This document shows positions 48,185 through 60,026 of a DNA stretch of 64,000 nucleotides, piece by piece. A program made the translations under genes and the position numbers. A model generated the notes under the pieces. It saw only the letters and a list, made by a program, of their open reading frames with translations. It had not been told where the DNA came from and searched no databases. Positions within the stretch are counted from its first letter, which is position 1, and every line of letters begins with the position of its first letter. The DNA comes from Centroberyx gerrardi. Taxonomy: Eukaryota; Chordata; Actinopteri; Beryciformes; Berycidae. The DNA is taken from the NCBI RefSeq assembly GCF_048128805.1, contig NC_136005.1:10462475-10526474 (forward strand). Reading direction: 5' to 3'.

Positions 48185-49699
48185 TTAATCCAGTGTTCCT
48201 TCAGGGAAAATAAACAAGAGGAAGAAGAATTATTACAAACAATATTTTACTACATTTTACAATCAGAACTGCCTTCATCGGCCATGTGCATTACCTATAA
48301 AAGTATTAACTGTATTTGGATAGGACTTTTCTTAAGGTACAAAGTGCTGTAAAAGAAAACATTCAGCTACAATAAAAAAGGAAGATTTGCACTACTGGCT
48401 CCATGAAGGCTTACGCAGCTACAAGGTAGTACAAGGCACAATGTCCTATAAAGATTTTATTTTTAGTTGCATCACACAGGCTTGAATGTCATGCATGATA
48501 CATAAGATAACAAGCACTACACACACAGAATCTCCTCTATATTTATTTGACTTGGTAAATAAATGTGTCTGATTCTACTGAAATAGGACTGGCCGGAGAA
48601 AACAATGACAAGAATACAACCGCTAGCTGCAATTATGGGTTTCAAGCCCTAATGGTTTTGGCAATGTAAAGGATTTAAGGCCGTCAGGAGCCTGGAGCTG
48701 TATGGGAACGGTCAAATGACAGACTATGGCAAAAACAACAAATTACACAGTGGCACGGACATCCATCCAGACATACTGTGACAGTCATAACACACAGTAT
48801 ATGCATCCATCATTGCTGCCACTGGTTTAACATTCAAAGAGGAAGCAGCTGCTCATTGGATATATCTATTGGATAATCTAAATATTAAGAAATTATTATT
48901 GCATTCTCCGTTTTGATTACAATTATTCTTTTGTTTGGCTGCATTATTCAATAATGACCCTTTTATTTTAAAATGCAACGAGAAATAAAATTCAGCAAGG
49001 AACAAATCCAACGTTCTGATGCAAGGATAAACCTTTTGCATGATGTACTACCTAAAAGTAATTGTAAAAAACTGAAAGAAAACAACAACAACATATAAAC
49101 TGTGTTTAAACTTTTTAAAGTAATTCAAAATAGCAGAAAATCCATCATGACGGACATGGATGGTCCAATTGGCAGAGTTTTAAGGTGTAAGTTGAATATG
49201 TGTACAGAGTTTCATGTAAATCAGACTTATGGTTTGGGAATTAAGAGCTTTTAAAGCGCCACCATGAGGCCATTTGGAGTCAGATTTTATACAGACATAT
49301 AATTAACCACCATTATTTATCATCTGGCAAAATTTCATGTCTCCATCATGCACCATCTCACAGGAAACATGGGCCATATAAACCAGCTTCAAAAACAAAA
49401 CATTTATAGAGCTTGACCCTATTAACAGAATGAAGTGCAGTAAATGGACAATTTATGATTCTTTATGTCTAGACAAAGCTTACCTTCAAGAAAAGCAAAC
49501 TCATCTATGGCCTCTATTGCATTGTCTGTATTGGCAGAAGAAAAGAAGAGGAACATGTTTTGATTAAGACAGAGAACAGCAGAGTTTGTGAAAGTCAAAA
49601 CTGATTAACAGGCTTTCTACCTGCACAGATTCATATAGAGATAGCTGGGTTCATGAATAGCATCAGTTCATTGACCTTTCATATTGGCATACATATGAA

Positions 49700-49734
<35 letters not shown>

Positions 49735-50874
49735 ATCAACCTTAGTGTACAATAATTTATGTTTCTGAGAGACTTTAGCATTAACATGAGCTGTACAGGA
49801 ATAGCCTAAACCTTTTTCTCAAGTCATGTACAACACATTCACAAGTTCCTTCCTTCCTTCCTTCCTTCCTTTACAACACTTACCTAAGTCTTTCCTTTGT
49901 AAAGTTTTTCTCTTTCCTTGCTGGGCATACACCAGGGCATCTTTGGCAATCATCTCAACAAACAACTCCTGGAAGATAGAAAAGTAGGGCACACAAAGTT
50001 AATATTGTACTCATCAGGTCCAACATTGGATTTGTGTTAAGACATTTTAGGAAATCATCCTTCCTCCGGGGTTAGGGTTGATGTCACTTAGACGTCAAAT
50101 TCAAGGACTTTTCATTTACTTTTAAGGTCTTGATTGGTGAACTTCAAGGTCTCAAACTTGGCATGTTTTGTGGAAAGACATTAAATTGGTAAAAATTAGA
50201 CATCACAGAGGCCTCGTTTTTCTGATCCAGTCAATAAATCATGAAGTCATTCATTTTAAAACTGCTGCTTTATCAACACAAATCTCCATCACCGGGTTTT
50301 CCTCAGGTTGTGAAGTGCTGATGCTTTGCCAGAGAGCTGTTGATGGAAGTGAAATTTGAAAAAGTATTTCCAAGACCATCCATTCATTTTCTAAATCATT
50401 TTATTTTGTCTCAAATCCACAAACTTTCAAGGAGTTTCAAGGCCTGGTGTTGTCCCAGGCTGGACCATCATCAGCTGAGTTAACCTGGGCTTTGGTTGAA
50501 GCTGGATGGAGTAAAACCCTACAAGCCACATAGCCAGTTTGCTAGCGTTAGCAAGCCGAGCTAAAGCCAGCAGCAGATGTAAACATTTAGCTTTTTTTTG
50601 TTGTGGAATTTTGTCCATAACTTACCGTGGCTTTAGCGATGATAAATACGGACTCTTGGCTAGCGAGTGACACGTCTGGATCAGTCTTCATGAGCGCCTT
50701 GATGCGAGCCAGCGGCAGCTTGGACAGACGGTTGTGGGTAACGGCAGTAACGGGCCCCGTCGGCTGGCTGCTCTCCTCCTCCGCCTCATTCCCTCGGCTT
50801 TCCTCCTCACTCACGCACCGGTCAGGCTCGGTTTCCGTGGGGGTGACAGGCGCCGCCGCCACCGTAGCTGCCAT
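48185..50874 (-). CDS. pole4: DNA polymerase epsilon subunit 4 (histone-fold subunit)
   Basis: Four coding exons on the - strand: 50874-50626, 49968-49884, 49525-49484 and 48198-48185. They total 390 nt (129 aa), all GT-AG, and phases close. The acidic N-terminal tail is followed by a histone fold: RLSKLPLARIKALMKTDPDV, SQESVFIIAKAT, then ELFVEMIAKDALVYAQQGKR and KTLQRKDLDNAIEAIDEFAF. The end LEGTLD is identical to the human C terminus as I recall it. Pole4 pairs with Pole3 in the leading-strand polymerase epsilon complex and as a histone H3-H4 chaperone. The start is the ATG at 50874, just after an in-frame non-homologous stretch. The last coding segment is only 14 nt (four codons plus stop). 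One could miss it, but it restores the family C terminus exactly. Confidence 0.93.
49690..49870. repeat. CA and CCTT microsatellites in pole4 intron 2
   Basis: A CA run lies at 49699-49730 and a CCTT run at about 49847-49870. Pole4 exon 2 ends at 49884, so the CCTT run begins 14 nt beyond its donor. Confidence 0.9.
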
Positions 50875-50879
50875 TCTCC

Positions 50880-51115
50880 GGTTCGTAAACAAACGAGATG
50901 TTAAAAACCCCGCAGCTTGTCAGTCTACATATCACGACATCAACATCAGCGCGCCAGCATGTGCTTCCTCCTGTCCAGAGAGGGGCGCGCTCTGATTCGT
51001 CAGCCAGGCAGGCAAGTGCCCCGCCCCTTCCTCTCCCGCCAACTGTTCCTCGTCGGCGGTTGGTGAGATTACAAAGCAGGCGCTGACGATTGGCTACAAT
51101 TTAACGCCAATCAAA
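50880..51115 (-). promoter_or_regulatory. Promoter of pole4
   Basis: The block upstream of the pole4 ATG is CpG-rich. It contains an E2F-like TCCCGCCAA (51034-51042), a GC box (near 51019-51027), and two CCAAT boxes in opposite orientations (ATTGG at 51089-51093, CCAAT at 51107-51111). E2F and NF-Y sites are typical of S-phase replication genes. No TATA box is seen. Confidence 0.5.
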
Positions 51116-51144
51116 GTACCTTGCTTCTGACGCGAGGGCCAGTG

Positions 51145-51630
51145 GGGATGTTCAAGACATCTAAAAGTGGACAAACCAACTGTGGAGTAAATTGTCACGA
51201 TTTATTGCTGATCATATCTTTCCTCACTTTGCGTTACTTTGGAAAAATGTATTGTTTGGATTCACTGTATATGACAGGAATCTCTTTAATTAATTCGCTT
51301 ATTATTTTGACCAAATTTTATATTCACAGATCCAAATTCTTAAGCAAAAAGCCAAACTTTCCAGAGCTGACTGCATATGTCAAGCAATACATTTCTTCAA
51401 TATCCGAATGTACAAACAAAAAAGCTGTTAAAATGTATAACCACTTTAAGCTTTACAAGATATTTATTTAACTATTTCTTTCTATTTTTGTCTTTATTAT
51501 TAACCTTTAGTCCCCCTGGCGTGTTTGTAATTGTGATTGTGATCAAGTTGTATACACAAAGTGTTAAGAACTTGTTGATATTGTTGTTGTATGTATACTT
51601 GTTGTAATAAAATAGTTAATAAAAAAAGTG
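51145..51630 (+). mobile_element. 5'-truncated L1-type LINE tail
   Basis: The frame from about 51150 to 51471 encodes the end of an L1-type ORF2. NSLIILTKFYIHRSKFLSKK, followed by a run with KQYISSISECTNKKAVK, fits the C-terminal motif (LL.KFYIHK.K....KP.F....NRKAIKT) of fish and amphibian L1/Tx1 elements. A 150-nt 3' UTR with ATAATAAAATAGTTAATAAA closes it. Reverse transcriptase and endonuclease domains are absent. It inserted within 40 nt of the pole4 promoter CCAAT box. Confidence 0.7.
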
Positions 51631-52119
51631 GCAAACGTTAAGAAGGTATCAATATGTAAGGGTTAATACCAGGAGGTTAATACATCCATATGTACAGGTC
51701 AATGTCAATCAAAGTATCAGTCTAACACAATCAGTTACATTTACCAGACAATTTGCAGATGTTGCATAATTTTACAAATTTAAAACTCATCAAATGTCAT
51801 TTTAATTTAATTTAATTTAATTTTAATCACAGTTAATTCCATATAATGAATCCTATATCATTTTAAACATTATTTATTTTTTCAGTTTGGTAACTGGGTT
51901 TCATCTGAAACATGAAAAGTGTGTATTTCAAAAGTGTGTATGCAGCACAGCACTTCCATGGTTTTTGTCTGTGTCAGAGATCCTAATCTTGCTGTCCTAC
52001 TGGTATTAGTACATTCTGTTAATAGGATTGCCAGAGGTAGCGTGAGGTGTGCTTTAGTCCTCTGAAGCTCCACTCACATGTTCGGTCACAGTCAGCTACC
52101 AGGAACCTGAAGAAGAGAC
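51630..52119. other. Region upstream of nim1k exon 1
   Basis: AT-rich sequence with no gene. A TTTAA repeat lies near 51800-51822. It presumably includes the nim1k promoter, but I see no clear core element. Confidence 0.4.
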
Positions 52120-55112
52120 ATGAAGGATCCGCAGTTCCCAGGTAAATCTGAAATCTATCTGTTTAAAAACTGGCATTGGGCAAGAACTGTTGGACAAGAG
52201 TCTTTGACACAGATTGACAATTTGGCACAATTTGTTCTTGTTTTTATTTTGCCTAGTTATGGGGGAGTAGATTGGAAATCTTTTTGTCACTTTGTGCTGT
52301 TTTGTAGTAGAGTGTGTAGAAAATACTGTTAACATTTCCATAGCCTAAAATGTGGTGTTCTGTTCAATCAGTAAAATTGCTGTGTGGCTCATTGTGGCTG
52401 CTTTGAATTCTATACATGATTTTTTCTTGTGCATGAGATGGAAAGGTTATATATAAAAAAGAAGAAGCAGTCAGGCAGAGAGGTTTTAAAGGGCACAGAC
52501 CTATCATTTGAGTTAGTTATTTTATCAAATGTGTTTTATAAAGTTTATAAGTCTCTAATAGGCCCACTTGTTGAATTTATTGAATTGACACCTGACCTTC
52601 TCACATGTGTAATGGTCTACAAAAAAACAAAAAACAACCTGTACCTGCATGCGATGCTACAATTATATTTGTGTACCGCATCTTTAACACTAAGCTGACA
52701 GCTCTATTAAATCATGTTCTTCCAGTCACCCAGTTAGCACATCCTCCACTCAGTACAGTAAAAATAGTCTGCTGCATTCATAACTAACCCACTAATACTG
52801 TCTAAAAGCAGCGCAGTAATCCTGGCTGACGGTGACACTGTTGGCAGAAGATCTGCGACTTTGATTAGTCTGCACAAGGTCTATCATGAGCTAAATTGAA
52901 TCCCCATTGAAGAGGAAGAAGTATACGGATTACACTGTTGATCTACAAAAATTTAATATCAAAGTTAGCTCTGTTATTGACCATGGACTGGTTTATTTAA
53001 CTCATGAATCACCTCTCCACACACGCCACAGTTATATATGCTCTAATAGCCTAACAGGCCTACACAGAGCTCAAGACAGTCACCATGTGACATAATGGAT
53101 GGATGGTCTGATCCTATTGCCTTGTTACAGTGCATCCTCTTTGATGTACAGTATATGTTGTAATATGTTGGAACACTAATCAGCTGTTTCCTGTATGAAC
53201 AACACATCATGGGTAAGGTTTACATAAAGAGGATTCATTCAAAAATAAAAATAAATAGTGTTACTTATACATTAGTCAGTATTTAAAGGTAGATATCCCC
53301 TAAGTGTCTGCAGGAAGAGGATATAAGATTTGGTAAATATGTATATATGAATGAACTTAAAATCTAAATCAACAGTCATTATTTGCTTCCTTGCTTGCTT
53401 TTCCTAATTAGGAGCAGTAATGTGGATCGTTTTCACCCAGAGAGAGAGAGAGATGCCCCACTGCCAAACTTAAACTCTGTGACGCATAAAATGTAGGTTA
53501 ACGTTAGGTCTACAGTAAAGGGAGCCAGACGTTTTGTCACAGGACAAAGGAAGTCAACATGGAGATTAATGGAGGTCAATCTTATTACCACTGTCCTATA
53601 AAGGGAACAGTCACCCTCTAGTCTGCACATTTAGCTCTAGCCTAGTTCAGGAGTCCTTGCACTAAGTCAACAATCCAATACTGAACACATAACCATAACA
53701 CAAAGGTTTCTGGCTGACATTTCCCCCAATTAAAGTGATGTCAACATGCATATTACTATATAAACAGGAAACAGCACTTTTACCCTGACGTCTGAGTGAA
53801 TATTGTGCAATCTGCTTTCGAATTCTTGAATTGTTTCCTAAACATTTTTTTAAGCCATCAAGACAAGACTGTGGTCAAAGCAGAGAGAGAGCAAAAAACC
53901 CAAAGCTGAGGCTCCTCCAGTGGACAGGACAGTCAAACCTTCGCCTCCCGCTGCCGTCCGTGCCATCCCACAGCTGAGCGAGGCAGAGAGAATGAGGCAG
54001 ACGCCGTTCGAGAGGGTCGTCTACGACATGGCCCACAACGAGCGGGTGGTCAATGAACTGATGCTGGGGCGGAGGATTGGCTTCTATGAGCTGCGGGGGG
54101 AGATAGGAGAGGGCAACTTCTCTCACGTCAGGCTGGGCATCCACGCCTTGACGAAAGGTGAGGACCTGGGAGGTGTGTGTAGCAGGGTTGAGGCCGTTCA
54201 TGAATTGAACTGAGAATGAATGGTAAATTCTAATTCAGTTCCTGGAATTGGAATTGGAATGACAGGAAACTGAACTGAATTCCATAAAATTCCATTAAAT
54301 TCCCCTTGTATGTATAAGAGAGGTTGTCTTGACTTGCTAACATAAACATTATGAATTAAATAAAAGACAGTTAAACAAATCAAATACACTCAATCATAAT
54401 GTATGTATTACGATTACATGTTATGCATCAAATACCACATGAAAGGTTCTTTTAACATTTTATGATATTGAGTATTGATAATATATAACACTACATGTAA
54501 TCTCAGATATGTGGAAAAAAAAAAAAAGGAATTTCACAAAATTTCATTGAATTAAATTAAACTTCCTGAAATTCCAATTCAATTCCAATTCTCTTTCTGT
54601 AGTTTTTTTTCTAATTCCAATTCCAATTCCTCAGTTGAATTGGAATTGATGAGTTCATTCATGAATTGACCCCCTGGTGTTTATATTGGTTTCATCCAGT
54701 TTTATGTCCCTCATTCATTCACTCATCCATTCATTCATTTTTCCTATCTTTCTTTGAATGTTTCCATCCGAAACTGATTCATCCTGTGTGGTTCACTCTG
54801 CTTGCGTCTATCTGTCTAACTTGACATACTGATCATTCCCCACTGATCACTCCTGGCTGCCCAGAGTTTAGCCTTTCCTGCTAAGCACACGTTGTGACTC
54901 TGGGGGGGCGGGGGGTTTAGGTCGAGGTGAGTAATAACAGTCATGCCAGTGGACATGGGGTGGTCGCCTCAATAAGCCTTTCTGATCGCCCCGGATCCTC
55001 CCCACCCCCTGCTGAGAATTCATGCCATGTTTTGCAGTATCTCCTCTTTAATTTCTGTTGAGATGCCTTTAGGGAAATGGCACACGACAGAGAGAGTGTT
55101 TTTATATGTGTA

Positions 55113-55144
<32 letters not shown>

Positions 55145-56746
55145 GTGCCCACTAACTCACGTGTGCGTACATGTGTGTATGTGTGCGTGAGTGTGTGTGC
55201 ACTGTTTGTGCGTTCATGTTTGCAGGGGGGGGGATATTTGTGCTTAGCCACATTTTTGTCATACCTTAAATAATACTGCTTCAATCTTCCAATTAAATTA
55301 GACCAGTTGCCATGTGTAATCGCTTCCTGCCTTCTCCTCGTTATGTAGCACTGGCATCTATCTCCCTCTTTTCTCATGTGTTTAAACCTCTACAGTATCC
55401 TTATTTTGACCTTTCACCTTTCAGCCCTCTAACCTTTCTCAGCGCCCCTCTAAATCCATCCTCCTGACCTCTGAGCCTCCTCTCCTCTCCTGTTTCAGAG
55501 AGAGTAGCTGTCAAAGTCTTGGACAAGCAGCGTCTGGACAAGAGGAGCCGGTCCCTGTACTCCTCAGAGATCAGCTGCATGGAGAAGCTGTGCCACCCGA
55601 ACGTGGTGCGGCTGTACGAGGTGATGGAGACCACTAAGAAGGTGTATCTGGTGATGGAGTACGGCAGCGGGGGAGACCTGTTCTCTCGTATCACCACCAG
55701 GGGGAAGCTCACCGACCTGGAGGGCAAGCTGATCTTTGCTCAGGTCGTCTCTGCTGTTAAACACATGGTGAGCTCCAATCGACTATGAGTACTGTGCCTC
55801 ATGAATATTCTAATTTCCATCAATAAAAGGCTTATGCAGGGCTGATTGTGAAAAAAATGTTATTGACTTGACCTCATGTCATCAAGCAATTATGTGCAGG
55901 CTCTAACAGTTCTTTCCTCAAACAGTCCTTAAACTATTGTTAACTAATAAATCATTTTGTGAGATTTTTTCCACCATTTTTGTGCTATTTCAGCATGACA
56001 CTAACATCATCCACCGAGACCTAAAGGCAGAGAACATCTTCTACACCACCAGCTACTGCATCAAGGTGGGCGACTTCGGCTTCAGCAGAGAGAGCGGCCC
56101 CACTGAGGTCCTCACCAACTTCTGCGGCTCGCCACCGTACGCTGCTCCTGAGCTCTTCACGGAAAAGGGCTACATCGGGCGCTACTCGGACATCTGGGCG
56201 CTGGGCATCCTCCTGTACTTCATGGTGACGGGCACCATGCCTTTTCACGCCGAGAACCTGGGGCGGCTGAAGCGCTGCATCCTGCAAGGGGCCTACAGTA
56301 TCCCCGCCTACGTGCCTGATCAGTGCCAGCTGGTCATTAAGGGCATGCTGCGCCCCATGGCTGCTGACCGCTTCTCGCTCAACCAGATCATGACCAGCAG
56401 CTGGCTGAAGGGGATCGAGTACCCGCGCCCGCACACCTTGTTGCCCCTCGCCCCGGCCCACTTCGCCCAGGCCTCCCAGGCTCTGTGTGTGGAGGAGCAA
56501 GAAGTGAAGAGTTTGCTGTCGGACCTGGGTATCTTGGCGGTCCATTTGCAGAACAATCCTTGCGCAGACTGTAGGAGCCCGCTGACGGGGGCCTACCGCA
56601 TCCTCCTGCACCGGGTCCAAAAGAGGCGGTCGGTGGAGGCGGTAGGTTACTCAGCGGTTCACCCTGATGAGTACAGGGCCCCGAAGAACTGGACTGCAGC
56701 AGCTATGGCCAAACACAACCCCTCTGCTGTCTGCGCTATACTATAG
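52120..56746 (+). CDS. nim1k: NIM1-type serine/threonine kinase (AMPK-related)
   Basis: Exons: 52120-52141 (tentative first exon, MKDPQFP), 53855-54157, 55499-55767 and 55994-56746. They total 1347 nt (448 aa); all are GT-AG and phases close. The kinase domain shows [15 protein letters not shown] (glycine loop), VAVK with the ATP-binding Lys at about 114, HRDLKAEN (205-212), DFGFS (225-229) and [16 protein letters not shown]-like AMPK-family segment ([11 protein letters not shown]) and ITGAYRI-type tail ([16 protein letters not shown]) follow, ending CAIL. Human NIM1K is 436 aa, as I recall, and has the same last two internal exon boundaries. NIM1 is a poorly characterised relative of AMPK and MARK, activated by LKB1 in the family scheme. 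Odd point: the loop reads LTNFCG where relatives have LNTFCG, so the phosphorylated Thr position is Asn. Confidence 0.88.
54190..54670. mobile_element. Inverted-repeat element rich in GAATTGGAATTG, in nim1k intron 2
   Basis: The left part (about 54198-54310) with TTCATGAATTGAACTGAG and GGAATTGGAATTGGAAT is mirrored by the right part (about 54560-54670). The right part carries ATTCCAATTCCAATTCC and ends GTTCATTCATGAATTGA. The family is common in fish. It begins about 35 nt past the exon 2 donor. Confidence 0.65.
55107..55142. repeat. TG microsatellite in nim1k intron 2
   Basis: Nearly pure TG repeats, followed by imperfect GTGTGCGT repeats to about 55200. Confidence 0.9.
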
Positions 56747-59700
56747 TATGTGTGTGTGTGTGTTAGTGTGTTAGTGTGTGTGTGTCGGGGGGGACTTTGA
56801 ACACAGGATGAACTTGCTTCGGTAGTGGCCCCACAGCTACTTTACAACATACACACAAATGCGCACATATGATTTCCCGCTCTCATTCTTTCACTTGCTC
56901 ACACACTCACTCGCTCAGGAAGCCGTTGTGTTGAAATACATGTTGAAAATGCTGCATAGCGCCATCCGGTGCTGAAAAGAAAGAGTTCACAGTGTGTTGG
57001 ACAATGTGGATCTGGCAGGTTGGAAGGTTAATGTCAGAGTTGGAGGCGTTCCCTCCTCTCTCCGTTCCTCTGTCCTAGTCTGTCACAGCTTACAGACTAG
57101 GGCACCTCTAGCTGTGGCTTTCTGTGCTGATTACATCACCAGCTATGCTCAGTACACTGAGCTTACTGACGCAAAAGATTAACTAATCATGATATGGCTA
57201 TGAGCATCTTCCAATCCGTCTTAGTCATAAGATAAATGCTGCAGTCACCCGAGGCCCCGGGTAATCCTGGTAAGGGAGACAATGAGAGACTGCTGGATCA
57301 CATAGAAATGAAACAGGACACCATGGAAAAATGTCTCCAGGGAATTAAGGACTAAGGTTAGAACTAAGGTTCTATGTCTAATTCCATTGGACCATTGATT
57401 AGTTGACTGATCATTTGATCACCTGAATGATCGCTTGATTGCTTGATCTAGTGATTTCTGGATTAAAATAGACTATGTTAGCTGCAATCTGTTCCACAGA
57501 TGAAGATGAATGAATGCAAATGCTGAACAGAGAAACCATGAGCTGCTCATATGTTCAAACTCAACAACTGCTGTAAGCTAGAACAGCAATGAACAAATGT
57601 AGGATCAATGCAGCTCTGTTAAAACCCTGTTTTGTGTTTTAAACTGATAAATAACTGATATGCCTAATATGCCTTCATTTAATATCAATGTTAATACAAA
57701 TTAAAAAAAAAAATTTGTTTGTAAATACTATGTGCATTTTATGAGTGTAATGTCCAGTTGTCACAAAAATGTCTTGTCTGAAGCATAGACATTGTTTTAA
57801 ATTTTGTTTAAAAATTTTAAGGCAAGACTTGAGCAATTAAGCATTTCATAAATGCTTCATGCATATTGGCCTGAACTTCATGCCAGTCTGTATACACATA
57901 ATTATAGTAATGGGTAAGGCCAAATTCATGATTCAAAATAAAATGTTTTCAAACTATGTTTTTGAACTACTTTCTCTCAAAACATCTCATCAGGACACAG
58001 CCTTCTCATCCTGCTTCCAGCAGGAGGCACGACATGACAGGATATTATCGTCTCATTCTGCTCCAAGCAAGAGCACAGTCAGCGTTTTAACAGGCTACAA
58101 GGGATTTTCCACTGAGTGTTGAATGAATTTAAGATTTGTTGCTTCACTAAAGTAAGTGGATTAACCCTTTAACAGTCTTTAACACCCTGGGAAGAGACAA
58201 GGAAAAATAATATTTTAAATTAAATTCCCATCACTAGCACACCAAATACCAACCTCTAACAATATGTTTTCATTTTGATGTTTACTATGTCCATTTATGG
58301 TAAAACTTGCTTTAATTAAATAATATTATTTCTTTCAACATTTTATGTGAACAATCATTTCAAGACCTTACAGACATACATGTTTCATAACCTCTACTTT
58401 ATTGGCACAATCATTGTCTTCATCATTACCCCCCCGTTCCTCTCAAACACCATCCCATCATGCATCTGTCCTGGGTTCTGCCCTTTGCAATCAAATCAAC
58501 CACATGATCATGCGTGTTTTTGATGAGCTCTGACACTAAGAATTTCTTACTACTTTCATACTTTTTGTTATATTCTTATTATTTAAAGTATGTTCTACTG
58601 AATAAACATCATGGTTTGTCCCTTGATTGACAATTTCCTGTTTCGTTCCTTTTTTTATGACCTAATCTTTGAGGGCCGGGGGGATTTTGGGGTCTCTGCA
58701 TGCTCTTCACAGTTGAAGTGAAACATGACACCCCATGTTTGGAGAGATTAAGGGGGGATCTGGTCACAAACCAGTCAAGCTGATGCACAGATTGTTTTTT
58801 CTTGGTTGAGAATGTCTGTTAAAGGGTTGAAATGTTTGACTGTTGAATCAAACAGTTTTGCAAGAACTCAGTTACCCAAATTGAAACAGTCATCTCAGGC
58901 TAAAGCTGTTCCAGAGAGCATGTTCCACAGAATCTGGAGAAGTTTACAGTAGATGTACAAACCTCAGATGTTACGAAACAAGTCATGAGTTCTTTTGAGG
59001 CCACGACACTTTGTTCTTTATTTCATGAGTGTTCATAAGTGTGGGTTAGTTAGGCTATAAAAACAGTGGTTCTGTCCGTACATAATGCTCCTTAAATCTC
59101 ACTCTGCGTTTACAACAATGAATCGCCCTCAAGGACAAAACGGTCTCTGTGATCCCAGACGTCACTCCACGCCAATAACCATCACTTTGCCATTTCGCGC
59201 CAATTTCTGCCAGTTCCTGCACGCACCTGCTGCGTTCTCTATCACTGATTGGCACTTTGATAAGATTTTGCAATAATGTGTTAAACCCCCAGCCATGCCT
59301 GTTCCCCGTTCGAACAAGACTGTGCGAACTGTGTGGGCAGGAACAGCGAGAGGGAGACAAGTTCAAGTCAAGTATCAAGTTACCTATAGTGCCGAAGAGA
59401 AGTCTTGACTTGAAGCTGTTGATTTATAAATCCTGTTCTTGCTCAATATCTCTCTGCTGTGTAAATCACTGGTGTTGTTTCCGTTTACAATGAGGAATAT
59501 TCCAACTGCAGGCTCATCCTTTAAACTGATTAAGGATGCAATGAATTTTGCTCCATGTAACTGTAAAACTCTGCAAAAAAACATTAGAAACCCTTATCTC
59601 GCAGCTCCCCTTAGTGGTTGTGTCAAAGTGAATGGAGATTGGGAGGGAAGATAACAGCAGCAAAGAACTTATTCACCCAAAAAAAATGATGCGTAGGAGA

Positions 59701-60026
59701 CCAGAGTGATTCATTTACCTTGAGGTTATCCTTCGGGTTAGACGATTACTGTCATCTTCACAGCTGGGCAGCCAACCATGATGTTTCAATCAGAACTTGT
59801 TCACGAAAGAAAAAATAAGCATGCCTCCAGCGAATACCGAAATGCAGAGAGAAAGTTAAGAGAAACTTAACAATCCTTAAATCTACACAGTTAATTACAA
59901 GATTACAAGGTTGATTCCTGCTTTACTTCAAGGTTTTGAATTGTGACAGTTTTAATATCTGCAGGACATTTGATTTGGACTTGAGCAGGAATGCATAAAA
60001 CGGCAGTTATTGCAACAGAAAAAATA
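56747..60026. other. nim1k 3' UTR and intergenic region
   Basis: After the TAG (56744-56746) there is a short TG repeat and then unremarkable AT-rich DNA. Nim1k transcripts may extend some way; AATAAA occurs at 58601-58606. I found no further gene up to 60026. Confidence 0.45.

Noticed and set aside
50427-50618. Coding extension of pole4 exon 1 past 50626
   Set aside because: A strong GTAAGT donor follows ACG at 50626, and splicing to 49968 restores the conserved histone-fold sequence ELFVEMIAKDA.
56021-56620. 199-codon - strand frame over nim1k
   Set aside because: It is the antisense of the GC-rich last nim1k exon; the + strand carries all kinase motifs.
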